Position numbers and translations under genes: made by a program
From: Ignavibacteriales bacterium
GTDB lineage: Bacteria; Bacteroidota; Ignavibacteria; Ignavibacteriales; Melioribacteraceae
DNA: 45,696 nt
NCBI GenBank assembly: GCA_003599395.1
Contig: QZJX01000117.1
Span: 1-45,696, forward strand
Reading direction: 5' to 3'
Shown here: positions 38,227-45,696 of the stretch, piece after piece
Numbering within the stretch: position 1 is the stretch's first letter
How the letters are laid out: each line of letters begins with the position of its first letter
Notes under the pieces: generated by a model
Seen by the model: the letters and a program-made list of their open reading frames with translations, nothing else
Databases searched by the model: none
Told to the model about the DNA's origin: nothing

Positions 38227-39537
38227 ATGAAAACTATACTTAAACCGATGAATTTGTTTTGGTTAATCGCAGTCATAATTTTTGCAATTATTTTTATTTA
38301 CAGTGACAAAGATATAAGTTTAGATTCAACCTCCAGCCATATCACAAAAATACATTATGCCGATGGAATTACACCAACTCATTTACAATTGATTGAAAAG
38401 TTTAATAAAAAATATAATGGTAGAATTGAAGTTGTCCCGATCGATCTTCCGTTCAACAAATTTAGTACGAATGAACGAAAAGAACTTCTGGCAAGAGCTT
38501 TAAGAAGTAAAAGCGAAAAAATTGACTTATTCGCAGTTGATATTGTTTGGGGATACAGGTTTGCTAAGTGGGCAGAAAATCTCACATCTTATTTTAGTAA
38601 AGAAATGTTGGGAACTATGATTGAACCGATTTTGCCTACATGTTATTACAATGATTCTCTTTTTGCATTTCCTTTTACGATTGATATTGCAACAATGTAC
38701 TATAGAGATGATTTATTACAAAATCTTCCTAATTATTCAGAAATTAAACACAAACTTGAAAACTCAATAACATGGGAAGATTTTATTCAACTCGGACTGA
38801 AGTTAAATGATAGTCAAAAACCTTTCTTTTCATTTCCTGCTTCGGATTATGAAGGTTTGATCTGCGGATTTACAGAAATGATATTAAATCAAGATCGAAA
38901 CTTTTTTGATAATGGGAAAATTGATTTAACAAGACCAGAGTCGGTAAGAGCTCTTACAACACTAACCGATCTGATTAATAAATATAGTCTTACTCCAAAA
39001 GCAGTTACTGCTTTTACCGAACATCCATGTCATCGATTTTATATTGATAACAATGGATATTTTGTAAGATCATGGCCCACATTTTTTTCTGAAAATTATA
39101 GTACAATCGATACGGCTATTAGAGATGATATAAAAAGAATTCCAACGCCACATTTTAGAGGTACAAAGCCTGCCGTGGTGTATGGCGGATGGAATTTGGT
39201 AGTCTCCAAATTTTCTGAACATAAACCTGAAGTTTTAGAATTTATTCGTTTCCTATTAAGACCAGAATCTCAACAAGAATTATTTGAAGGAAACGGTTCT
39301 TTACCAGTTTTGAAATCTGTTTATGAAAATTCCGATGTTGAAGATGCGGAAGTTCTTAACTATTACAAAAAGCAAATTGAGTTTGGTGTTCACAGACCTT
39401 TATTAGAAGATTATTCGAGAATTAGTGATATTATTTCTTATTACGTTCACAAAGCACTTTTGCAAGAGATTGGTGTAGAAGAAGCATTATTTGAAGCTAC
39501 ACGCATGGTAAACTCAAATGAGGTAATATTTAAATAG
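38227..39537 (+). CDS. Membrane-anchored extracellular solute-binding protein (family 1), likely sensor component
   Basis: A 436-residue family-1 solute-binding protein. Unlike the transporter protein at 3641 it has no lipobox: an N-terminal hydrophobic helix (LFWLIAVIIFAIIFIYS, ~10-27) probably anchors it in the inner membrane. Family features include ITKIHYADGITPTHLQLIEKFNKKY, IDLFAVDIVWGYRFAKWAENL, FAFPFTIDIATMYYRDDLL and VVYGGWNLVVSKFSEHKPEVLEFIRFLL. No permease or ATPase is adjacent. Instead a histidine kinase starts 3 bases after its stop and a sigma54 regulator overlaps that kinase, so the best reading is a ligand-binding partner of the kinase. The ligand is presumably a beta-glucan or mannan oligosaccharide, inferred from surrounding genes. 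Confidence 0.83.
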   Translation: MKTILKPMNLFWLIAVIIFAIIFIYSDKDISLDSTSSHITKIHYADGITPTHLQLIEKFNKKYNGRIEVVPIDLPFNKFSTNERKELLARALRSKSEKIDLFAVDIVWGYRFAKWAENLTSYFSKEMLGTMIEPILPTCYYNDSLFAFPFTIDIATMYYRDDLLQNLPNYSEIKHKLENSITWEDFIQLGLKLNDSQKPFFSFPASDYEGLICGFTEMILNQDRNFFDNGKIDLTRPESVRALTTLTDLINKYSLTPKAVTAFTEHPCHRFYIDNNGYFVRSWPTFFSENYSTIDTAIRDDIKRIPTPHFRGTKPAVVYGGWNLVVSKFSEHKPEVLEFIRFLLRPESQQELFEGNGSLPVLKSVYENSDVEDAEVLNYYKKQIEFGVHRPLLEDYSRISDIISYYVHKALLQEIGVEEALFEATRMVNSNEVIFK

Positions 39538-39540
39538 CCG

Positions 39541-41043
39541 ATGACAAGACAAAAGTTTATAGAACATTTAAAACGATATCGTTTTGAATTACGTCACATA
39601 ACTGTGCTTTTTATTGTATTGGTGTTTTTTCAAATAATTCTTTCAATAATCCAAAAGCAATCGCTGCAAAATTTTTTAGAAAATACACAGCAATGGTATC
39701 AACAAGATTCAGCTGAAAAAATTGCACATCTTGCAACAACTTCAATGGAATTGTTGTTAGAAAACGTCGATATAAGAAATATTGATTCAGACTATGAACA
39801 AAGGAAGATCATTCAATCGTTTAACATAATATTTAGTCAACAATTACTTGAAAAGAATATCGAAGATATCTGTCTTATTGTAAATATTGAAAACCAAGAA
39901 GTTGCAATTGACGACGGGACTACTTTATTCAATTTTTTACATGATCCAAATAAATTAGAAATCACTGCAGCAACAAGACACCAGCCGGCTTTGTCAGCAT
40001 ATAAAAAAATTAAAGAATCTATAAAATTAGACGAGCGAATTTACAGTATTATTGAAGGCGAACAAACTTTCCATACATTCGTTCCATTTGTCCCGAACGG
40101 AGAATACCAAGGTGTGCTTTATGTACGTAAACAGCCCGATCTCCATAATATAACCGGGGAAATCATTTCTAGTTATGAAGAAACAGCAATTATATATTCA
40201 TCATTAATTTTATTTGGATTACTTGCAATGTATTATATCTCTTCATATACATTAAAAGAAAGAAACGAAGCACAAAAGAAATTGTACGAAGAATATGAAA
40301 GACATCTTAAAGAGCAAATTATTCATGAAAAAGAATCACTTTTTACAAAACGAATTTATCATACACATCATAAAGCCGAAAAGGTAATGGGATTTATTAA
40401 GGAGGATTTAAGAAAACTATCCGAAGGAAATTCACAAGAAATTATTGATAGAGTTACAAAGTATTCAAATTTTATTTCTCGTGTTATTTATGATATGAAA
40501 TGGTACGATCCTCCGGTTCACACTGTACGCGGACAAATGTTTGATACCAATATAAATGAAGTCATAAAATTTTTAGTAGATCAACTCTTTCTAAGAATAT
40601 CTTCTAAAACTGAATCATTTACTTTCAAATTGGAACTGGATGAAAAACTTCCTAATGTGCAAATCAACCAATTTGTAGTTTGGGAAATATTTGAGCCGCT
40701 TATTCAAAATTGTATCGATCACGCCAATGTTGAAAAAATAGAAATATACATCACAACAAAGTTTGATGCGGATAAAAAATTAAGCATAATCACTATATCC
40801 GATAACGGCAAAGGATTCAATCCCAAACTGCTTGAAAAAAATTCCGAAGGACAAAAATTATTATTCTCGGAAAATGTGTCCACAAAAATTTATGATAACC
40901 AAAATAGTGGTTATGGTTGTTATATTGCATATCAAATAGGAGTAAAACGATGTGGTTGGGAACTTGATGCTTCTAATAAAAATGATGGCGGTGCAGCGTT
41001 TACAATTAAAATTCATGATAGGGCAGTAAATGAGAAACAGTAA
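39541..41043 (+). CDS. Sensor histidine kinase with atypical H-box, partner of binding protein and sigma54 regulator
   Basis: A 500-residue kinase with transmembrane helices near 17-38 and 218-238 flanking a ~180-residue periplasmic domain. After a coiled coil the dimerisation region reads FTKRIYHTHHKAEKVMGFI, lacking the usual H-E/D-x-R/K/N-x-P box; His-274, His-276 or His-277 are possible phospho-acceptors. The ATPase domain is recognisable: EIFEPLIQNCIDHA (N-box), SDNGKGFNP (G1) and NSGYGCYIAYQIG (G2). Its end overlaps the regulator gene by 14 bases and its start follows the binding protein by 3 bases, so the three form one unit. The binding protein may dock on its periplasmic domain, as in LuxP/LuxQ- or ChvE/VirA-like systems; that is inference. 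Confidence 0.85.
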   Translation: MTRQKFIEHLKRYRFELRHITVLFIVLVFFQIILSIIQKQSLQNFLENTQQWYQQDSAEKIAHLATTSMELLLENVDIRNIDSDYEQRKIIQSFNIIFSQQLLEKNIEDICLIVNIENQEVAIDDGTTLFNFLHDPNKLEITAATRHQPALSAYKKIKESIKLDERIYSIIEGEQTFHTFVPFVPNGEYQGVLYVRKQPDLHNITGEIISSYEETAIIYSSLILFGLLAMYYISSYTLKERNEAQKKLYEEYERHLKEQIIHEKESLFTKRIYHTHHKAEKVMGFIKEDLRKLSEGNSQEIIDRVTKYSNFISRVIYDMKWYDPPVHTVRGQMFDTNINEVIKFLVDQLFLRISSKTESFTFKLELDEKLPNVQINQFVVWEIFEPLIQNCIDHANVEKIEIYITTKFDADKKLSIITISDNGKGFNPKLLEKNSEGQKLLFSENVSTKIYDNQNSGYGCYIAYQIGVKRCGWELDASNKNDGGAAFTIKIHDRAVNEKQ

Positions 41044-42484
41044 TAAAATAAATTTACTTTTAATTGAAGATGAAGAATTTGATGTAAGGCGTGTCGAGAA
41101 TACAATTCAAATATTTCATGAAAGTCTAAGCATTAAACAAATTGTCAGTAATGGTGCGGATGCATTAAAGATTCTTGAAGGCGATCCGAATGGTTTTGAT
41201 GTAATTATTATGGATTACCAAATTGCCGGTGCAATTAGAGGTGAAGAACTCATCAAGAAAATAAAAAAGATAAATCAAACACTTCAGATAATTGTTATTA
41301 CAAAACTTACTATTAACATAACGGATTTTGATTTTGCTAAAAAGTTAGTTGATGCCGGTGCTTTCTGGTACTGTACAAAATACCCGGGTGATATAGAAGA
41401 ATTTATCTATCAACCTACAGATTTCCTAATGTCGGTATTTAATGCATTTGAAAAGAAAAAACTGGAAATGCAGACTTATTCTTCAAAGAAAAAACTTGCA
41501 AAAAATATCGAAGATATACTTGAGCGGAAAAAAATCATTGGTGAATCGGAATCAACAATAAAATTAAAATCGAAAATTGAAAAGCTCGCAGAAAGTGATG
41601 TAAGTATTTTAATCACCGGAGCTTCCGGAACCGGTAAGGAACTTGTTGCAAATAACATCCACTATAAAAGTAAAAGAAAGTATGAAAATTTTGTCCCGAT
41701 AAACTGCGGCAGTATTCCACATGATCTGATAGAAAGTGAACTTTTTGGTTATGAAAAAGGGGCATTTACCGGTGCAGCAATCAGTAAAGCCGGACTATTT
41801 GAAGTAGCCGACCGCGGTACTATATTTTTGGATGAGATTGCAGAACTTCCCATGAACGCACAAGTTAAATTACTTCGTGTTATTCAAGAAGGTGAAATTG
41901 AAAAAATTGGTCGAACACAAAAAATTAAAGTTGATGTAAGAATTATTGCAGCTACAAATAAAGACCTCAAATTAGCTGTTGAAAATGGTTTGTTTAGAGA
42001 AGACTTATACTACAGACTAAATGTAGTTCCGCTCCACATCACACAATTAAAAGATAAACCCGAAGACATTCCGATTTTGGTTCAGCATTTTTTGGAAATT
42101 TATAGTCTGGAAATCGGGAAACCGGTAATTCATATTGATCCTGAACTTGTTAGAAGATTACAAGAATATAATTGGCCAGGAAATGTACGTGAATTGAGAA
42201 ATGTTATTCAAAGATTAATTTTTAATGCGAATGAAAAAATTACAATCGACGACTATCAATATACTCTAATTGATTCCGGTAATTCAAAATCAAGTCAGCA
42301 AAAATTATTCAACTTTGGCATTCTAGAAGAAATACCAAATCTCAAAACATTAGAAAAAGATTTCAAAAAAGAATTTGTGGAATTTGTCCGCGATAATTCT
42401 GATTCAGATGCCGAAGCTGCACACAAACTTGGAATTGCACCTTCAAATTTCCATCGTCTCTGTAAAGATCTCGGATTAAAATAA
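41030..42484 (+). CDS. Sigma54-dependent NtrC-type response regulator
   Basis: A 484-residue regulator: receiver (~7-130) with Asp-62 in FDVIIMDYQIAG and acidic pocket IEDEE; a linker; AAA+ domain with Walker A GASGTGKE, the sigma54-contact loop ELFGYEKGAFTGA, Walker B GTIFLDEIAEL, and NWPGNVRELRNVIQRL; and a C-terminal Fis-type helix-turn-helix (AAHKLGIAPSNFHRLCKDLGLK). All activator motifs are intact, so it should activate sigma54 promoters when phosphorylated by the overlapping kinase. The receiver loop after Asp-62 (YQIAGAIRGEEL) departs from the common MPxxxG. Immediately downstream lie a palindromic site, a sigma54-like promoter and the GH5 gene, its most likely target. Confidence 0.93.
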   Translation: MRNSNKINLLLIEDEEFDVRRVENTIQIFHESLSIKQIVSNGADALKILEGDPNGFDVIIMDYQIAGAIRGEELIKKIKKINQTLQIIVITKLTINITDFDFAKKLVDAGAFWYCTKYPGDIEEFIYQPTDFLMSVFNAFEKKKLEMQTYSSKKKLAKNIEDILERKKIIGESESTIKLKSKIEKLAESDVSILITGASGTGKELVANNIHYKSKRKYENFVPINCGSIPHDLIESELFGYEKGAFTGAAISKAGLFEVADRGTIFLDEIAELPMNAQVKLLRVIQEGEIEKIGRTQKIKVDVRIIAATNKDLKLAVENGLFREDLYYRLNVVPLHITQLKDKPEDIPILVQHFLEIYSLEIGKPVIHIDPELVRRLQEYNWPGNVRELRNVIQRLIFNANEKITIDDYQYTLIDSGNSKSSQQKLFNFGILEEIPNLKTLEKDFKKEFVEFVRDNSDSDAEAAHKLGIAPSNFHRLCKDLGLK

Positions 42485-42488
42485 TAGC

Positions 42489-42504
42489 TTATCAAAATGA
42501 TAAC
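42489..42504. promoter_or_regulatory. Palindrome upstream of GH5, second copy of TTATCAAAATGATAAC
   Basis: TTATCA-AAA-TGATAA (42489-42503), perfect 6-base arms, with the following C also shared with the GH3 copy. It starts 5 bases after the regulator's stop and is centred 112 bases before the GH5 ATG, about 70 bases upstream of the sigma54-like -24 element. That is a usual distance for an enhancer bound by an NtrC-type activator. Confidence 0.6.
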
Positions 42505-42565
42505 TTTGTATGTCAAGATTAATAATTGAATTCTCACTAATCCAAAAAATACCAATATATCTTGT

Positions 42566-42579
42566 GGTCTAATTTTTGT
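42566..42579 (+). promoter_or_regulatory. Possible degenerate sigma54 promoter for GH5
   Basis: TGTGGTCTAATTTTTGTA contains GG (42566-42567), ten bases, then GT in a TTGT context, where the consensus has GG-N10-GC. The -12 GC is not conserved and the -24 block lacks CAC, so the match is weak; position and context are what suggest it. It would give a start of transcription near 42590 and a short leader. Confidence 0.25.
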
Positions 42580-42607
42580 ATTAGTTTTTAAAAAACTTGA
42601 GAGATTA

Positions 42608-44584
42608 ATGAAAACTAAAGCACTTCTTATACTTTGTTTATTAATTGTCGAAATCTCCGCCGGTGGTTTTCTCAAAGTTGACGGACAAAAGATTGTAAAC
42701 GATGAAGGTGAAGTATATCTAAAAGGAATTGGTTTGGGCGGTTGGATGTTGATGGAAGGATATATGTTCAAAACATCAGCATTTGCGAATGCCGAACATC
42801 AGATTAAAGCCAAAATTGTTGATGTGGTTGGTGATCAAAAAGCTGAAGAATTTTTCGATTATTTACATCAGAATTTTGTAACCGAAGCGGATATTGATAG
42901 AATTGCCGAATGGGGATTTAATTCAATTCGTTTACCCATGCATTACAATAAACTTACACCTGAAGATCAACCGGGAGTCTATCTTGAAAAAGGATTTCAA
43001 TACATCGATAATTTACTTGATTGGTGTGAAAAGAATGAACTCTACTTGATATTAGATCTTCATGCCGCACCCGGTGGACAAAGTGACGAACCAATTAGTG
43101 ATTATGATCCAACTAAACCATCGTTATGGGAGAGTGAAGAAAACAAGCAAAGAACCGTTGACCTTTGGAGGGTTATTGCCGAACGTTATGCAAATGAAGA
43201 ATGGATCGGTGGATATGACTTAATAAATGAAACAAAGTGGGATCTCGGGAACAATAATGCACCGCTTCGAGAACTGATGATTAGAATTACCGATGCTATT
43301 CGAGAAGTTGATACTAATCATATTGTCTATATCGAGGGCAATTGGTTTGCAACTAATTTTACGGGATTAGCTCCTGCATGGGATGAAAACTTAGTGTGGA
43401 GTTTTCATAAATATTGGAATGAAAACACGCAATCAGCTATTAGTAGTTACGTGACTCTAAGATCGCAGACAAATAAACCACTTTGGCTTGGTGAAACCGG
43501 GGAGAACTCAAATGTATGGTTTACGGATTGTGTTAAGCTGATGAAACAAAATAATATTGGCTGGGCATGGTGGCCTCTCAAAAAAATTGATGCAATTGCC
43601 GGTCCGCTTTCAGCCGAGATTGTTGCGGGGTATCAGCAGTTATTAAATTATTGGCAAGGCAGCGGAAGTAAACCAAATCCAACAGATGCATATAATTCGC
43701 TCATCGCGCAACTTGATAAACTCAAATTAGAAAATTGTGTTTATCGTCCGGATGTAATTAATGCATTGATCGAACTTCCGGAAAATGAAATTGCAAAACC
43801 TTTTAAGGAACATTCTATCCCGGGGAAAATCTTTTTCACTGAATATGATATGGGACCATTAAGTGTCGCATATTTTGATAAAGATTATCATAATATTGGG
43901 ACTGAAGAGCAGTCAACTTATAATTCAGGTTATCAATTTAGAAATGACGGTGTTGATATAGAAAAATGTACGGATGCGGTTACAAATAGTTACAATGTTG
44001 GTTGGATTGATTCAGGCGAATATCTAACCTTTACAGTAAATGTGAGTAATTCCGGAGCATATAAACTTAGTTTGAGAATTTCTGCAAATAACACTGGCGG
44101 GAAAATTCTTTTTTACCTAAATGATAACGCAATGACCTCTATGATTGACGTACCGAGTACAGGCGGCTGGCAAAACTGGAATACTCTGAATTATGGTAAT
44201 GTTGAGTTACAACAAGGCGTCCATAAGATCACAGTAAGATTTTATTTCGGCGGATTTAATGTAAACTTTTTTGAATTGGAGCAAGTAAGTTCAACCGGCG
44301 ATGATGAAGAAAAACTTCTTAATTTTAATTTAGAACAAAATTATCCAAATCCATTTAACGGTGGTACCACAATTAAATATTCACTTCCATCAGCAACTGA
44401 TGTTGAATTGAATGTTTATGATTCTACCGGACAACATGTAAAAACATTAGTTCATCAATATTCTGTTGCTGGGGATTATGAAATAAATTGGGAACACAAT
44501 TCTTTATCGAGCGGAATATATTTTTATACTTTAAATACATCTGCCGGTTATAATGAAACTCGCAAAGCGGTTTATCTAAAGTAG
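42608..44584 (+). CDS. T9SS-secreted GH5 glycanase with CBM6
   Basis: A 658-residue protein: signal peptide (MKTKALLILCLLIVEISA), GH5 TIM barrel (~20-365) with LKGIGLGGWMLMEGYMF, FNSIRLPMHYN, DLHAAPGGQ, acid/base Glu-208 in YDLINETKWD, WSFHKYWNEN, and nucleophile Glu-296 in LWLGETGENS; a CBM6-like domain (~404-558, ending HKITVRFYFGGFNVNFFELE); and a T9SS type-A sorting domain from EQNYPNPFNGG (~577) to the end. The GLGGWMLMEGYMF and LHAAPGGQ motifs resemble exo-beta-1,3-glucanase-like GH5 members more than endo-mannanases, but substrate is not certain. It should be displayed on the cell surface. The preceding sigma54 regulator and palindrome suggest inducible expression. Confidence 0.88.
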   Translation: MKTKALLILCLLIVEISAGGFLKVDGQKIVNDEGEVYLKGIGLGGWMLMEGYMFKTSAFANAEHQIKAKIVDVVGDQKAEEFFDYLHQNFVTEADIDRIAEWGFNSIRLPMHYNKLTPEDQPGVYLEKGFQYIDNLLDWCEKNELYLILDLHAAPGGQSDEPISDYDPTKPSLWESEENKQRTVDLWRVIAERYANEEWIGGYDLINETKWDLGNNNAPLRELMIRITDAIREVDTNHIVYIEGNWFATNFTGLAPAWDENLVWSFHKYWNENTQSAISSYVTLRSQTNKPLWLGETGENSNVWFTDCVKLMKQNNIGWAWWPLKKIDAIAGPLSAEIVAGYQQLLNYWQGSGSKPNPTDAYNSLIAQLDKLKLENCVYRPDVINALIELPENEIAKPFKEHSIPGKIFFTEYDMGPLSVAYFDKDYHNIGTEEQSTYNSGYQFRNDGVDIEKCTDAVTNSYNVGWIDSGEYLTFTVNVSNSGAYKLSLRISANNTGGKILFYLNDNAMTSMIDVPSTGGWQNWNTLNYGNVELQQGVHKITVRFYFGGFNVNFFELEQVSSTGDDEEKLLNFNLEQNYPNPFNGGTTIKYSLPSATDVELNVYDSTGQHVKTLVHQYSVAGDYEINWEHNSLSSGIYFYTLNTSAGYNETRKAVYLK

Positions 44585-44596
44585 ATTGTAAACTAT

Positions 44597-45696
44597 ATGT
44601 CGAAGAATACTAAAACTAAGAAATGGTTCTATCTCGTATTAATCGCTATACCTATTATATTTTTTATTCTTCTTGAATTATTTTTGAGAATTTTTGAATA
44701 CGGTGAAGATTATTCCACTTTTGTTGTTATCGAAGAAATATCATCGAATCAATATTTTTTCAACCCAAAATTTCCGGAAAAATATTTTACGAATTCTGAA
44801 ACAATTCCTTCAGTAATCCCTGATCCTTTTGATAAAGAAAAGGCAGAAAACACAATTCGGATATTTGCATTTGGAGGAAGCACAACAGCAGGTTATCCTT
44901 ATTCACCTAATGCATCATTCCCGCGGATCATAAAAAATAAGTTAGAAATGTTTTATCCTACACACAAGATTGAGGTTATAAATCTTGGTGTCTCAGCGGT
45001 CAACACATATTTTATAAAAGATATTTTACCGGATGTTTTATCGCATAAACCCGATTTGTTGCTGTTCTATTCTGGTCACAATGAATTTTACGGTGCACTT
45101 GGGCCAGCTTCAACTGAATATATTTCCGGGAATACTTTTATAATTAATCTCACACTCACCTTTAGAGAAACAAAAATTTATCAGCTACTGAGGAATATAA
45201 TCAGTTCAGTAAGCGTATCAATTATTTCCGAAAAGAATATTTCTCGGAATACTTTAATGGAATCAATGATAAATGAGCAAGAAGTATCTCTTGATTCTGA
45301 AATTTATAAAAAGGGAATTGAGCAATACAGAAATAATTTATCCGAGATATTGAATAAATGTATTGATAATAATGTGCCGGTTATAATTGGAAATCTTGTA
45401 TCTAATCTTAAACAAAAACCGTTAGGTAGAAAATCTAGCCTGGCATATCAATATTACGAAACGGCTGAAAAATATTTGTTAGATGGTGATTCTTTACTTG
45501 CTAGAGAAGAATTTATTAAAGCAAAAGATAATGATCTGATTAAATTCAGAGCAACCGAGGATTTTAATCTTATAATAGATGACTTATCCGACGAGTTAAA
45601 TTTTAAAGTAGTTAATTTGCAAAATGGATTTAACGAGAAAAGCAGCGATTCAATTATTGGTTATGAGTTAATGGTAGATCATCTTCATCCGAATCT
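44597..45696 (+). CDS. SGNH/GDSL-type hydrolase, membrane-anchored (3' end cut by window)
   Basis: The frame is open from ATG 44597 to the window edge (about 366 residues seen). An N-terminal transmembrane helix (WFYLVLIAIPIIFFILLELFLRIF) is followed by an SGNH esterase-like domain: block I IRIFAFGGSTTAGYPY with the candidate catalytic Ser, INLGVSAVNTYF (block II-like), LLLFYSGHNEFYG (block III, GHNE), and near the edge MVDHLHPN, the D-x-x-H block. So all four blocks are present and little is missing. A helical insert (YYETAEKYLLDGDSLLAREEFIKAKDND) looks TPR-like. Such proteins often deacetylate or esterify glycans or envelope polymers; a role in removing acetyl groups from mannan or glucan is possible but only inferred. 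It follows GH5 by 12 bases. Confidence 0.8.
   Translation, partial: MSKNTKTKKWFYLVLIAIPIIFFILLELFLRIFEYGEDYSTFVVIEEISSNQYFFNPKFPEKYFTNSETIPSVIPDPFDKEKAENTIRIFAFGGSTTAGYPYSPNASFPRIIKNKLEMFYPTHKIEVINLGVSAVNTYFIKDILPDVLSHKPDLLLFYSGHNEFYGALGPASTEYISGNTFIINLTLTFRETKIYQLLRNIISSVSVSIISEKNISRNTLMESMINEQEVSLDSEIYKKGIEQYRNNLSEILNKCIDNNVPVIIGNLVSNLKQKPLGRKSSLAYQYYETAEKYLLDGDSLLAREEFIKAKDNDLIKFRATEDFNLIIDDLSDELNFKVVNLQNGFNEKSSDSIIGYELMVDHLHPN

Noticed and set aside
42295-42771. 158-codon minus-strand ORF spanning the end of the sigma54 regulator, the gap and the start of GH5
   Set aside because: It is antisense to two strong genes and covers the palindrome; its translation shows no domain or signal and looks like a shadow of the coding strands.

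Overview
The window comes from an AT-rich bacterium of the Bacteroidota/Chlorobi side of the tree, most likely an Ignavibacteriales-type organism. The evidence is several secreted proteins ending in type IX secretion (T9SS) sorting domains (YPNPFN or VVPNPY followed by a GxYxxx core), a PorV-family outer-membrane protein, lipoproteins, and carbohydrate uptake by ABC transporters with no SusC/SusD pair. This placement is inferred from sequence character; no rRNA gene is present.

Region 1 (1-19745, all +) reads as one long beta-mannoside acquisition and breakdown operon. It opens with the tail of a T9SS cargo protein, a PorV-like protein and a SurA-like chaperone. A complete sugar ABC importer follows (lipoprotein binding protein and two permeases), with its MalK-type ATPase about 12 kb further on at the end of the run. 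Between them lie two GH130 enzymes, a lipoprotein of probable alpha/alpha-toroid fold, a cytoplasmic GH2 beta-mannosidase, a 1045-residue T9SS-secreted protein with two Ig-like domains and LamG, and an exported 847-residue six-hairpin protein. The implied flow is surface/periplasmic trimming, ABC import, then cytoplasmic phosphorolysis and hydrolysis. No endo-mannanase is visible. The gap 15783-16088 carries a cluster of small GC-rich palindromes, and another palindrome of this kind is translated in the N-terminus of the SurA-like gene.

Region 2 (19746-32940) is signal transduction. A 385-bp non-coding gap leads into a 1617-residue receiver + ten-PAS + HisKA_3 kinase, a NarL-type regulator, a stand-alone receiver, and a membrane PAS kinase. 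Convergent to these lie two overlapping paralogous TPR histidine kinases on the minus strand.

Region 3 (33145-44584) is a beta-glucan locus: GH12 lipoprotein, GH3 beta-glucosidase, a second SurA-like protein (minus strand), then a membrane-anchored sugar-binding protein, a sensor kinase with an atypical H-box and a sigma54 NtrC-type regulator in one tight operon, followed by a T9SS-secreted GH5-CBM6 enzyme. A 16-bp identical palindromic sequence (TTATCAAAATGATAAC) lies upstream of both GH3 and GH5 and is the best candidate operator or enhancer in the window. A GDSL/SGNH hydrolase gene runs off the right edge.

Taken together: an outer layer of T9SS-attached and lipoprotein hydrolases, ABC uptake, cytoplasmic GH130/GH2 processing, and a binding-protein-coupled sigma54 two-component system that probably senses sugars and controls at least the glucan genes.
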